Source of the DNA: Sorangium cellulosum
GTDB taxonomy: Bacteria; Myxococcota_A; Polyangia; Polyangiales; Polyangiaceae
DNA length: 64,000 nt
Direction: 5' to 3'
Assembly: GCF_002950945.1 (NCBI RefSeq)
Contig: NZ_CP012673.1
Span: forward strand, 5,393,001-5,457,000
The number at the start of each line of letters is the position of its first letter. Position 1 is the stretch's first letter. The notes below the pieces were generated by a model. It was not told the origin of the DNA, ran no database searches, and worked only from the letters and a program-made list of their open reading frames with translations. Shown here piece after piece: positions 53,547 to 64,000 of the stretch. The position numbers and the translations under genes were made by a program.

Positions 53547-54162
53547 CGTGCTCGCGGTCGTCGAAGCGCAGGAGGACGCCGCGATCGCCCTCCCACGAGA
53601 TCGTCGTGAGGCTGGTGTTGCCCGGCCGGAACGGCTCCCAGCGCGCGGGCGGGACGCCGCGCAGCGCCCCCACGATCTGGCCGATGACGCCCGCGTGGGT
53701 GACCACGAGCACGCGCCCTCCCGGGTGCGCCGCGGCGATCGCGCGCACCGCCGCGAGGCAGCGGGCGCGGAGCTCGCGGTAGCTCTCGCCGCCGGGCCAG
53801 CGGAAGTCGTCGTCGTCCTGGCGCAGGTTCGCCTCCCAGAGCGCGGCGTGCCGCGCCTTGACCTCCTCGATCGGCGCGCCGTCGACGTCGCCGCAGCCGA
53901 TCTCGCGCAGGTCGTCGAGCGGGCGCGGCGGGCCCCACGCGCCCGCCGCGATCCGCGCCGTCTCGAGCGCGCGGCTGAGCGGGCTTGTGTACACGGCGTC
54001 GAACCCCGGGCCCGCGGCGAGGCGGCGGCCCAGGGCCTCGGCTTCCTGCCGCCCCCGCGCGTCGAGCGGGGTGTCGGTCCACCCGCTCATCGGCGTGCCG
54101 GGACTGGCGCCGTTGCCGGCGGTGCGGCCGTGGCGGACGAGGGTCAGGAGGCAGGGCGGCAT
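53515..54162 (-). CDS. Histidine phosphatase (phosphoglycerate-mutase-like) family protein
   Basis: 215 residues. Catalytic LTLVRHGRTAGN with the phospho-His at residue 10, SPLSRALETARI, catalytic acid region DLREIGCGDVDG, and second His in VLVVTHAGVIGQIVGAL. Resembles the CobC/GpmB/broad-specificity phosphatase group. The substrate is unknown. Its 3' end overlaps the convergent APH-type kinase gene by 32 nt; opposing kinase and phosphatase activities in this pair may be coincidental. Confidence 0.85.
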   Translation of the reverse strand: MPPCLLTLVRHGRTAGNGASPGTPMSGWTDTPLDARGRQEAEALGRRLAAGPGFDAVYTSPLSRALETARIAAGAWGPPRPLDDLREIGCGDVDGAPIEEVKARHAALWEANLRQDDDDFRWPGGESYRELRARCLAAVRAIAAAHPGGRVLVVTHAGVIGQIVGALRGVPPARWEPFRPGNTSLTTISWEGDRGVLLRFDDREHVSESARRPGG

Positions 54163-54343
54163 GGCTTCGACGGGCAGGAGCGGGCGCGGGCGCGGCCTAG
54201 CCTAGCGTGAGCAGCTGCTGGATCGAGCGCGGCGCGCGGACGAGCTCGGCTCTCGGGCGGGTGAGCCCGCGACGCGCCCGGGTCGCGGGACCGGCGGCGC
54301 TCCTGGCGGTCGCGGCCGTGCTGTTCATCGCCGGCGGCGGCGC

Positions 54344-54495
54344 CTAGAGCGACAAACGGGTTGAACCCGTCTGAAACGAGCAGATTTTCGAACCGCCAAG
54401 GCGCCAAGGACGCCAAGAAGGAGAAGAAAATATCTTGGCGTCCTTGGCGCCTTGGCGGTTCATCTCTCGTTCCTCAACGTGATCGGTGTTCTAGA
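54344..54495. repeat. Dispersed hairpin element, copy B
   Basis: The second copy of the element described at 48361-48530, 9 nt shorter. The palindrome here is perfect: a 28-bp stem, 54391-54418 against 54433-54460, around a 14-nt A/G-rich loop. A small GGGTTGAACCC palindrome lies to its left. Ends CTAGAG and TTCTAGA. It lies only 15 nt upstream of the Ser/Thr kinase start at 54511, so it occupies that gene's leader or promoter position. Confidence 0.85.
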
Positions 54496-54510
54496 CTCGG
54501 CCGAGGGTCG

Positions 54511-56304
<1,794 letters not shown>

Positions 56305-58698
56305 CGACGGCTGCGACGAGCTCGTGCTCACGACGCTCCAGGGCACCACGATCACGGCGCTCTCGAGCCAGGCGCCCGGCCTGTGCGCGCAGGCGGAGCA
56401 AGCGCTGCAGGTCTCGCAGCTGGTCCCGGGCGAGCCGGGCGACGAGACCTCCGCCTCGCCGCCCGGCCTGACGCCCGCCTCGCTGCTGCGCGACCTGGCC
56501 GGCGACGGCCAGCTGGAGCTGATCGTGGCCCGGCAGGGCGACATCGCGGAGGGCATCTTCGTGTTCTCCGCCTCCGGGGACGCGGCGATGGCGTCCACGC
56601 TCTACTCGAGCACGCGCCTCGGGAGCGCGTCGGCGCACCCCCTGGCGATCCGCCTGCAAGACCGCGACGCCGCGCTGGTGTTCCTCGGCGCGCCCGTCGC
56701 GACGGGCGGCATGGCCGGCGGCGGCATGGCCGGCGGCGGCAGCGCCGGCCGCGTCACCTTGATCTCGGACCCGAACAGCAAGCCGCAGACGTTCCCCGAG
56801 CAGATCCCGGTGGTGCCCGCCGAGATCGTCGCCGCGGCCGCCGCGGATCTCGACGCGGGCGCCGCCGGGGACTGCGCGCGCTGCGACGAGGTGATCGTGG
56901 CGCAGGGGGGCGACGATCGCCTCCGGGTCTACGGCGTGCGCGGCCCCGAGGGCGCACGTGCGCTCGCGATCCTGCCCGAGATCACGCTCGACGGGGGCGC
57001 GAGGATCCGCGAGCGCAACGCCTCGCTCGCCGTGCTCGACCAGAACGGCGACGGCGCGCTCGATCTCGTCATCAACGCCGACGATGGCGAGCTCCACATC
57101 GCCTACGGCCTCGGCGACGGGAGCTTCCACTCGGCGGAGGCCCTGCCGTCGTCCGGCCCGCCCGATCAGCGCACGAGCGCGCTCGCGCTCCCGGGCGCGG
57201 ACGAGCTCGCCCACGCGGAAAACATCTTCCTCGCCGGCGATTTCGACGCGTCCCTCCCCGGGGCCGAGCTCGTGCCGCTGCCGTGCCATGGCGAGCCGTT
57301 CGTGTCGCCGATCTGCGACGCCGTCCCGGCGTGCAACGCGGTCGCCGCCGACGTCAACGCCGACGGTCACCTCGATATCGTCGCGTCCACGGCGGAGCTC
57401 CCCGACCTCACCGTGTACACCGGCGCCTCCGACGGCACCTTCCACCCGGCGCTCGTCCCGACGCAGTGCCCGCCCCGCTCCCTCGCCGTGGCCGACGTCG
57501 ACGGCGACCGGGTGAACGACATCGCCTATTTCGATCAGCGGGCGCAGTCGTCCACGGAGCACTTCCCGGCGCTCGACGTCGCCTACGGCAACGCCTTCGC
57601 CGCGCCCTCCGCGCCGGCCGGGCACGCCCGCCTCGACATGGCCCGAGGCCTCGTCGCGGGGCGGTTCCTCCCGGACGGCGAGGGCGCCCAGCTCTTCGCG
57701 CTCCGGGAGCTCCCGCCGCCCGAGGAGGAGGCGATGCCCGAGGAGGAGGGGGCGCAGGACAGCGCCCTCGCGTTCGTCGAGGGGGGCCGTCACCGCCTCC
57801 TGCGCGCGCCGTTCTACTTCGCCCCGCCTCCCCAGGAGCCGCGCGCCGTCCTGCCCGTGCGCCTCCTCGCCGTGGCCGCGGGCAGCTTCGCGGCCGGGCC
57901 GAGCCTCGCCGCGATCACCCAGCACCGCGACCCCGCGACGGACGAGCCCCGCGCGGGCAGCGAGCAGCTCTGGCTGATCACCGTCTCGCCGACGGGGGAC
58001 AACCTGCGCGCGACGGCGTCCGGCCTGCCCGGCGAGCTCGCGCTGCCGTGCGACGACGCCTGCGTGCTCGTGCCGGTCGACACCGACCGCGACGGCCGCG
58101 ACGAGCTCGTGCGCCTCGGCGGCGGAGAGCTCGCCGTCTACGGGGAGACGGAAGGAAAGATGGTCGAGCGAGGCGCGCCGCAGACGACGCGGTGCACCTT
58201 CCGGGCGACTTACGAGAAAGCCCACCCGCCGAAGTACGTGCCGCGCCCGCTGGTGGCCGATCTGGACGGCGATGGCCGGCAGGACGTCCTCGCCCGCGCG
58301 GCGAGCGGCGAGCTGGTCGCCCTGTGGGGTCGTGGAGACGGCGGCTTCGACGAGGTGGTCCTCGCCCGTCCCGGCCAGCCGGGCTCCGGGGGCGATTTGG
58401 CCTGCGCCGGCGAGGCCGTCGGCGCCGGCCTCTCCGCGGCGCTGCTCAACGCCGATGCCGACGCCGCGCTCGAGGTGGTCGTGGCCGGGCCCGGGCGGCT
58501 CGAGCTGCACGACCTCGACGCCGGCGCCCGGGCGCTGCGGCGGCTCGACGTCTCCTTCCCCGAAGGCGCCGCGCCGCCGGCCGAGAGCGATTTCGTCGCC
58601 GTGGGCGCGGGCGACTTCGATGGCGACGGCATCGGCGACGTCGCCCTCCTGCAGAGCGCCACGTTTTTCCAGGTGCTCCGCGGAAAGCCGGTGCTGGA

Positions 58699-60039
58699 GT
58701 GAAGGCGACCGCGCGTCCCCTGGTCCTCTGGGCTGCGTTGAGCCTCGCCCTGTCGCCCGCCGCGGCCTCGGCCGATGCGAGGGGCGCCCGGCCGACGCCC
58801 GAGCAGGTCGCCCGGGCGGAGAACTTCTTCAGCGCCGGGGCGCAGGCGTACGAGGCGGGCCAGTACCAGGTCGCCGCGGAGGCGTTCCTCGAGGCGCACG
58901 AGCTCGTGCCGAGCCCTTCGCTCCTGTTCTCGGCGGCGCAGGCCTACCGGCGGCAGTACCTCACCGCGCCGGCGCCCGACGCGCTGCGCCGCGCGATCGC
59001 CCTCTACCGCGAGTACCTGCGCGCGGATCCGGCGGCGAAGCGCCGCGAGGAGGCGGTCGACGCGCTGGCGTCGCTCGTCCCGCTGGAGGGGCGGCTCGGC
59101 CTCGTGGGCCTGCCGGGGGGCGGCGGGGAGGGCGCGTCCGCCGGCGAGGGCGGCGCGGTCGCCGGCGAGGGCGGCGCGGTCGCCGGCGGGGGCGGCGCGG
59201 TCGCCTCGTCGCCGGGGAGGCCGGCGGCGGGCGGGACGCGGCTCTTGCTGTCGTCGCCGGCCGAAGGCGCCAGCGTCTCGGTGGACGGCCAGCCGTTCGT
59301 CCCGGCGCCGCTCGTGGCGCCGGTCGCGCCGGGCCCACACCGCGTGCGGGTGCGCGCGGCGGGGCATTACGACGAGGAGCTCACGCTCGTCGCGGTCGCC
59401 GGCGAGCTGATGCCGCAGCACGTGGTGCTGCGGCCGAAGCCGGCGATGCTGCAGGTGACCGGGACCAGCGGCGCGCGCATCACCATCGACGGCCAGGTGC
59501 GGGCGACGGTGCCGACGGCCGCCGCGATCGCCGTTCCGCCGGGCGCACATGTCGTGGAGGTCTCGCTGGCGGGGCACGCGCCCTACCGCCGGGAGATCCA
59601 GGTGAGCCACGAGCAGGTGGTCCGCCTCGACGCCGATCTCCGGAAGACGCCGCAGCGCATCGCCGCGTGGGCGGTGCTCGGCGTCGGGGCGGCGGGCGCG
59701 GTCGCGACCGGAACGCTCGCGAGCTTCGCCCTGGCGAGCCAGAGCGAGGCCGTCGACCTGCGGGACAAGAAGGACGAGCGGTCGCTCTCGCCGGACGAGC
59801 GGGACCGCTACAACGACGCGGTGGAAGCGCGCGGCCGCCTCGCCGGGGCCGCCGCCGTCGCCGGCGGGGTGACGTTCCTGGCCTTCGCCGTGGGCCTCCG
59901 GCTCTACCTGTTCGACGAGCCGAAGAGCGCCTTCGACGAGCCGAAGGGCGCCGGCGCGCCCGCCCCGCCTCCGCGCAAGGCCCCGGAGGCCGAGTTCACG
60001 GTGGGGCTGCTGTCGGCCGGCGTGCGCGGGCGGTTCTGA
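58699..60039 (+). CDS. TPR/PEGA-domain envelope protein
   Basis: 446 residues. GTG 58699 overlaps the FG-GAP stop (GTGA). Signal peptide VKATARPLVLWAALSLALSPAAASA. A TPR-like region follows (about 35-120: FFSAGAQAYEAGQYQVAAEAFLEAHELVPSPSLLFSAAQAY). A Gly/Ala/Glu-rich linker with A-V-A-G-E-G-G repeats precedes two PEGA domains (SSPAEGASVSVDGQPF and TGTSGARITIDGQV). A transmembrane segment lies near 330-355 (AWAVLGVGAAGAVATGTLASFALA), with a second one near 385-405. This architecture is common beside Ser/Thr kinases in myxobacteria. It is coupled to the FG-GAP lipoprotein and is probably its envelope partner. Confidence 0.75.
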   Translation: MKATARPLVLWAALSLALSPAAASADARGARPTPEQVARAENFFSAGAQAYEAGQYQVAAEAFLEAHELVPSPSLLFSAAQAYRRQYLTAPAPDALRRAIALYREYLRADPAAKRREEAVDALASLVPLEGRLGLVGLPGGGGEGASAGEGGAVAGEGGAVAGGGGAVASSPGRPAAGGTRLLLSSPAEGASVSVDGQPFVPAPLVAPVAPGPHRVRVRAAGHYDEELTLVAVAGELMPQHVVLRPKPAMLQVTGTSGARITIDGQVRATVPTAAAIAVPPGAHVVEVSLAGHAPYRREIQVSHEQVVRLDADLRKTPQRIAAWAVLGVGAAGAVATGTLASFALASQSEAVDLRDKKDERSLSPDERDRYNDAVEARGRLAGAAAVAGGVTFLAFAVGLRLYLFDEPKSAFDEPKGAGAPAPPPRKAPEAEFTVGLLSAGVRGRF

Positions 60040-60068
60040 GCGCGGCGAGCGCGCCTCATGGCCCGCCG

Positions 60069-61427
60069 TCACTCGCCGTACGTCACGCGCCACACGGTGT
60101 TGCTCTGGTCGTCGGTGACCAGCAACGCGCCGTCCTTGGCCACCGCCACGCCGACCGGGCGCCCCCACACGTCGCCGTTCTTGGCCACGAAGCCGGTCAT
60201 GAAGTCCTCGTAGTAGCCGGCGGCCTTGCCGTTCTCGACCGGGATGCGCACCACCTTGTAGCCCGTGCGCCGCGAGCGGTTCCACGAGCCGTGCTGCGCG
60301 GCGAAGATGTGGCCCCGGTACTCGGCCGGGAACTGCTGGCCCGTGTAGAAGGTGAGATCGAGCGAGGCCGAGTGCGACTGGATCAGCACGTCGGGCACGA
60401 TGACCTTGTCCTTCAGCTCGGGGTGTTTGCCCTCGTGGCGCGGGTCCTGGTTCGGTCCGAGGTAATACCAGGGCCAGCCGTAGAAGCCGCCCTCCTGGAC
60501 GCGCGTCACGTAATCGGGGACCAGGTTGTCGCCCAGCTCGTCGCGCTCGTTCACGCTGGTCCAGAGCACACCCGTGGACGGCTCGATGGCGAGGCCGACG
60601 GGGTTGCGGATGCCGGAGGCGTAGAGCGTCTCGTTCTTGCCATCCGGCGTGAAGGCCAGGATGCAGGCGCGGCGCACCTCGTCCTCGTCGTCGTCGACGT
60701 TGGATTTGGAGCCCACCGAGACGAACATCCGCTGGTTGTCCTTGCTGAACTCGATGTCGCGGGTCCAGTGGCCGCCGCCGCCCACCGTCTCCTTGCCGGA
60801 GGGGATGTTGGTGACCAGCGGCTCGGCCGGGCCGCTCGCCTTGGTGTCACCGGGCTTGTACGGGAACCGCACCACGCTGTCGGTGTTGGCGATGTAGACG
60901 TGCGTCGGCGCGTCGGTGCCTGTCGGATAGAACGCGAGGCCGAAGGGGTGTTTCAGGTCCTCGACGAAGGTGCTGCGGATCTCGGGCTTGCCGTCTCCGT
61001 CGGCGTCGCGGAAGACCTGCACCCGGTCCGCCCCGCTCTCCACCACGAAGATGTCGCCGTTCGGCGCGACCTGCACGACGCGGGGCTCGTCGAGGCCGGT
61101 GGCGAGCTCGTTGACGGTGAATCCCGATGGCACTTTCGGGAACACACCGGCTGGACGATCGGTCTTGGTGGAGCGGTTGACCACCGACTCGTCCTCGTTC
61201 GGCGGCGGGAGGTCAGCGACGGTGATCTTGCGTTTGACGCCGGGGGCGTCGGTGGTCCAGTCGCCGAGCGCGTCTGTGCCGGTGAGGATCACGTCGGTGG
61301 GCGCGGGCTGCGGCGTCGTCACCTCGGCGCGTTTGGGAGAACACGAGGCGAGCGCGCCTGTGCCGAGGAGGAGCACCTGAGCAGCCCGATGCCGGGCTCG
61401 ACGGTAGTCTGATCTTCGGTCGTCCAT
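60069..61427 (-). CDS. Sorbosone/glucose dehydrogenase-like beta-propeller lipoprotein
   Basis: 452 residues from ATG 61427; an ATG at 61481 is an alternative. Lipobox ALASC. The mature part is a six-bladed propeller of the PQQ-dependent L-sorbosone/soluble aldose dehydrogenase type: LDEPRVVQVAPNGDIFVVESGADRV, LKHPFGLAFYPTG, GHWTRDIEFSKDNQRMFVSVGS, YASGIRNPVGLAIEPSTGVLW, VQEGGFYGWPWYYLG and AAQHGSWNRSRRTGYKV. It would oxidise an extracytoplasmic sugar or aldehyde if PQQ is bound; many homologues have no proven activity. It is downstream of a truncated sigma54 activator on the same strand. Confidence 0.85.
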   Translation of the reverse strand: MDDRRSDYRRARHRAAQVLLLGTGALASCSPKRAEVTTPQPAPTDVILTGTDALGDWTTDAPGVKRKITVADLPPPNEDESVVNRSTKTDRPAGVFPKVPSGFTVNELATGLDEPRVVQVAPNGDIFVVESGADRVQVFRDADGDGKPEIRSTFVEDLKHPFGLAFYPTGTDAPTHVYIANTDSVVRFPYKPGDTKASGPAEPLVTNIPSGKETVGGGGHWTRDIEFSKDNQRMFVSVGSKSNVDDDEDEVRRACILAFTPDGKNETLYASGIRNPVGLAIEPSTGVLWTSVNERDELGDNLVPDYVTRVQEGGFYGWPWYYLGPNQDPRHEGKHPELKDKVIVPDVLIQSHSASLDLTFYTGQQFPAEYRGHIFAAQHGSWNRSRRTGYKVVRIPVENGKAAGYYEDFMTGFVAKNGDVWGRPVGVAVAKDGALLVTDDQSNTVWRVTYGE

Positions 61428-61534
61428 GGGACTCTGGTTGCCATTCGGCAGCGCCTTTGTCCACGGCTTCTTTGGATCCATTCCGGCGATCAAACGCTGG
61501 CTTCCTCTCCAGCGATGAACCGCTCTGGCCTGTC

Positions 61535-62035
61535 TCACCGGAGCCCGAGCCGCTTCGCGAGGTGGTGCAGGTTGCTGCGGTGCATCCCGAGGGACCGCGC
61601 CGCGGCGGCCCAGTTGCCGTCGTGCTGCGCCACGGCCTTCACGATGAGGTCGCGCTGGAAGGCATCGACCTGCTCGTGCAGCGTCGCCCCCGCCGCGGGG
61701 GGCGCGTCGCTGCCGGCGCCCTCGGCGCCTTTTCCGTCGTTTTTTCGGTCGTTGCCCGCGGGCGGCGCCGGCGCCGGGGAGAAGGTCCCGCCGAGGTGCG
61801 CCGGCTCCAGCACCACGGGCGCCCCGCGGGGCACGCCGCGCGACGCCTGCAGCACCATGCGGGACAGCGTGTTCTCCAGCTCGCGCACGTTGCCTGGCCA
61901 GGAGCCCTGGAGGAGCAGATCGCGCGCCGCGGGCGCGATCCGCACCGGGCCCACGCCGAGCCGCGCGCGCGCCGCGTCGCAGAAATGGCCGGCGAGCAGC
62001 GGGATATCGCTCTTGCGGTCGCGCAGCGGGGGCAC
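61535..62035 (-). pseudogene. 5'-truncated sigma54 activator (NtrC/NorR type) remnant
   Basis: 166 residues matching only the C-terminal third of an enhancer-binding protein: VPPLRDRKSDIPLLAGHF, QGSWPGNVRELENTLSRMVL, a Pro/Ala/Gly linker and a Fis-type HTH (GNWAAAARSLGMHRSNLHHLAKRLGL). The Walker A, GAFTGA and Walker B parts are missing; upstream in frame only unrelated sequence remains before the LysR stop at 62093. It cannot activate sigma54. It might still bind DNA if expressed. It is best read as a deletion scar. Confidence 0.75.
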
Positions 62036-62092
62036 GCGAGCGGCGCGAAGGCCGGCTGAGCCGTCCGGCGGGGCGCCCCGGGAGGCGGGAAG

Positions 62093-63127
62093 TCAGGTGG
62101 AAGTGCGGGTGCGCCGCCTTCCCGGCTTCCCGCCTTCCCGCTCGAGCGGGGCGCGGGAGGCGGCCTTCTCCGGGCCGCGCGCGCCGCCGAACCCGCGCCG
62201 GCGCGGGGGCGCGGGATCCCGCAGCGCGGCGATGACGATCTCGCGGAAGCAGCGCGCGCCCTCGTCGAGGTGGGTTCGGTCGTGCCAGACGAGCTGGATC
62301 CGGAAGGAGAACCCCGGCATCGGCGGCTCGACGATCGCGAGCGGGGCGAGGCGGAGGAGCGACTCGGCCATGCGGCGCGGCATGCCGGCGACGAGATCCG
62401 TGCTCGCGGCGGCGACCGCGGCGGCGGTGAAGGTCGGGACGGTCATGGCGATGTCGCGGTGCAGGCCGTGGGCGGCGAGCTGGTCGTGGGCAGCCCGGTT
62501 GCCGATGCCGCCCCGCCCGAGCGCGACGTGGATGTCGATGTGGCGCAGCGCATTGAACACCTCGCGTGTCATCGGGCGGCGGGCGCACGGGTGGCCGCGG
62601 CGGACCACGAAGACGCTGTCCTGCTCGTAGAGGTCCGCGGCGTGGTGGCCGGGCGCGAGCGGGTGCGCGGGCGCGAGCGCCGCGTCGATCTCGCTGCCGG
62701 CGAGGCCCCCGGCCGCCTCGAGGTGGTCGACGCTCGCGACGCGGAGGACCGCGCGCGGCATCTCCGCGGCGAAGGCCCGCGCGAGCGCCGGCAAGCTGCA
62801 GATCTGGTCGACGTCGGAGCACGCGATCGCGAACGCGCGCGAGGTCGCCCGCGGGTCGAACGCGCGGTCCCCCTCGATGGCGCCGGCGATCTCGCCGAAC
62901 GCCGCCCGGAGCCGCGGCGCGATCTGCTGGGCGCGGGGCGTCGCGACCAGGCCGCGCCCGCTCCGCACGACGAGCGGGTCGCCGAGCTGCGCGCGCAGCC
63001 GCGCGAGGGAGTTGCTCACCGCCGACGGCGTGACCCGGAGCCGCCGCGCCGCGCGCGCCGCGCTCCGCTCCTCGAGCACCGCGTGGAGCACGAGCAGGAG
63101 GTTGAGATCGAGCGCCGAGATGTTCAC
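62093..63127 (-). CDS. LysR-family transcriptional regulator
   Basis: 344 residues. N-terminal winged HTH (LDLNLLLVLHAVLEERSAARAARRLRVTPSAVSNSLARLRAQLGDPLVVR) and a periplasmic-binding-like effector domain (about 90-300, with AFAIACSDVDQICSLPALARAF, DAALAP and DSVFVVRRGHPCA). It has an extra Arg/Gly/Pro-rich tail of about 35 residues beyond the usual LysR length. The start is a GTG at 63127. It is divergent from the FAD monooxygenase with paired palindromes between them, so the monooxygenase is the probable target. Confidence 0.87.
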   Translation of the reverse strand: MNISALDLNLLLVLHAVLEERSAARAARRLRVTPSAVSNSLARLRAQLGDPLVVRSGRGLVATPRAQQIAPRLRAAFGEIAGAIEGDRAFDPRATSRAFAIACSDVDQICSLPALARAFAAEMPRAVLRVASVDHLEAAGGLAGSEIDAALAPAHPLAPGHHAADLYEQDSVFVVRRGHPCARRPMTREVFNALRHIDIHVALGRGGIGNRAAHDQLAAHGLHRDIAMTVPTFTAAAVAAASTDLVAGMPRRMAESLLRLAPLAIVEPPMPGFSFRIQLVWHDRTHLDEGARCFREIVIAALRDPAPPRRRGFGGARGPEKAASRAPLEREGGKPGRRRTRTST

Positions 63128-63132
63128 CAGCG

Positions 63133-63176
63133 GTGATGATTATCATCACGAATCGTCACTGGCAATGAATGCCAGT
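63133..63176. promoter_or_regulatory. Paired palindromes, candidate LysR operator
   Basis: GTGATGAT-T-ATCATCAC (63133-63149) is a perfect palindrome with a T..A core, and ACTGGCA/TGCCAGT (63158-63164, 63170-63176) follows 8 nt later. They lie in the LysR/monooxygenase divergent gap, and the first is 5 nt from the LysR start, the usual position for autoregulation plus target activation. Confidence 0.55.
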
Positions 63177-63281
63177 CGCACCCATGCTGGCCCGGACATC
63201 GAGCTTGCGCGGCGCGTGTGGCTCACGCGGCGTGGGTGGTTCGCGCGGCTCACGGGACGGACAAGGGCGGAGGTGGCGGGA

Positions 63282-64000
63282 TGGCACAGCGAGGCGTGCG
63301 GCGGGCGGTCGTGATCGGCGGGGGCATCGCGGGGCCGGTGCTCGGGATGTTCCTGCGGCGCATCGGCGTGGAGGTGACGATCTTCGAGGCGCGCGCGGCG
63401 CCGGCGGAGCAGGAGGGCGCGTTCCTGGGCATCGCGCCGAACGGGATGAACGTGCTCGCCGAGCTGGGCATCGCGGGCGTGGTGGAGGCGCGCGGCGCGC
63501 CGTGTGCGGGCATGCGGTTCGAGAACGCGCGCGGCCGGCGCGTCGGCGTGATCGACCAGCGGGACGCGGCGCGGCGGTTCGGCGCGGGGCTCGTCATGAT
63601 CCGGCGCGGGGCGCTGCACGCCGCGCTCGCGGAGGAGGCGGCCCGGCGCGGCGTCGCGATCCGGTACGGCGCGCGGCTGGAGGACGTGGACGCATCGGAT
63701 CCTCGCGAGGTGGTCGCGCGGCTGCGCGGCGGCGATGAGGCGCGCGGCGACGTGCTCATCGGGTGCGACGGGTTCCGGTCGCGCACGCGGGTGAGCGCGC
63801 TGCCCGGCGCGCCCGAGCCGGGGTACACGGGGCTCATCGACTTCGGCGGCTTCGCGCGCTGCCCCGGCGCGCCCGTCGAGCCCGGCTGGAACGTGATGGT
63901 GTTCGGCCGGCGCGCGTTCTTCGGGGCGTTCGGGGCGCCGGGCGGCGAGGTGTGGTGGTTCCACAACAGCGGGGAGCCCGCGCCGGAGCCTGGCCGCGCC
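63282..64000 (+). CDS. FAD-dependent monooxygenase (partial, runs off window)
   Basis: The first 239 residues of a group A (PHBH/UbiH-like) flavoprotein monooxygenase. GGAGG lies 7 nt before the ATG. The Rossmann ADP-binding motif V-V-I-G-G-G-I-A-G-P-V-L is near residues 10-21, with the acidic end of the fold at T-I-F-E-A-R. FLGIAPNGMNVLAELGI, then V-M-I-R-R-G-A-L-H and the second FAD motif VLIGCDGFRSRTR (about 160-172) follow. It would hydroxylate or oxidise an aromatic or polyketide-like substrate with NAD(P)H. The C-terminal substrate domain is beyond the window. Probably controlled by the divergent LysR regulator. Confidence 0.85.

Overview
The window looks like chromosomal DNA from a large-genome myxobacterium of the Sorangium/Polyangium type. 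The sequence is very GC-rich throughout, with long spurious antisense ORFs. It is dense in Ser/Thr kinases, FHA-type sigma54 activators, Gly-rich and collagen-like lipoproteins, a DUF1592/DUF1552 pair and AgmX/PEGA-type envelope proteins. This is an inference from gene content; no rRNA or tRNA gene was recognised to confirm it.

Layout. 1-10.2 kb: an Rpn/DUF4351-like protein, an exported cyclohexadienyl dehydratase-chorismate mutase fusion, a 5'-truncated rtcB remnant, a divergent NmrA-type oxidoreductase/AraC regulator pair, a translationally coupled DUF1592-DUF1552 pair and a mannitol/fructuronate dehydrogenase. 10.3-19.5 kb: two hypotheticals, a 1055-residue multidomain lipoprotein, a VWA lipoprotein, a VanZ-like protein and a Gly-rich lipoprotein. 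19.5-23.1 kb: a TonB-dependent receptor carrying its own TonB C-terminal domain, coupled to the Gly-rich lipoprotein, then a KtrA/TrkA regulator.

23.7-31.2 kb is the most interesting segment. Two genes encode borosin-type peptide-backbone alpha-N-methyltransferases (tetrapyrrole-methylase fold). They are interleaved with three TPR proteins and two short peptides that share a Cys-x-Asp-Pro-x-Pro-Asp-Pro signature. One of the peptides is almost entirely a 20-residue tandem repeat. I read this as a split-borosin RiPP locus with two modules (TPR1-peptide1-TPR2-MT1 and MT2-TPR3-peptide2). Between the modules lies a divergent FHA-sigma54 activator. The promoter of the second module shows a good -24/-12 element and six copies of a GCGTGCCC octamer upstream.

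31.3-38.7 kb: a giant Ser/Thr kinase-AAA-GAF-histidine kinase, whose frame is broken at a nine-G run, followed by a Ser/Thr kinase-receiver-cyclase-like protein. 38.8-54.2 kb: mostly stress and envelope housekeeping: alpha/beta hydrolase, HPII-type catalase, KtrB/TrkH potassium channel, beta-helix protein, methyltransferase, OmpA and AgmX-like lipoproteins, DUF389 protein, NhaA antiporter, aminoglycoside-phosphotransferase-fold kinase and histidine phosphatase. Two copies of a 150-160 nt hairpin-rich dispersed element lie here. 54.5-60 kb: a zinc-ribbon Ser/Thr kinase, an FG-GAP lipoprotein and a PEGA/TPR protein in a row. 60-64 kb: a sorbosone-dehydrogenase-like lipoprotein, a 5'-truncated sigma54 activator remnant, and a LysR regulator divergent from an FAD monooxygenase that runs off the window end.

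Limits: all homology calls are by eye from protein motifs. No search, alignment or folding was run, and start codons are judged from visible Shine-Dalgarno sequences and signal peptides.
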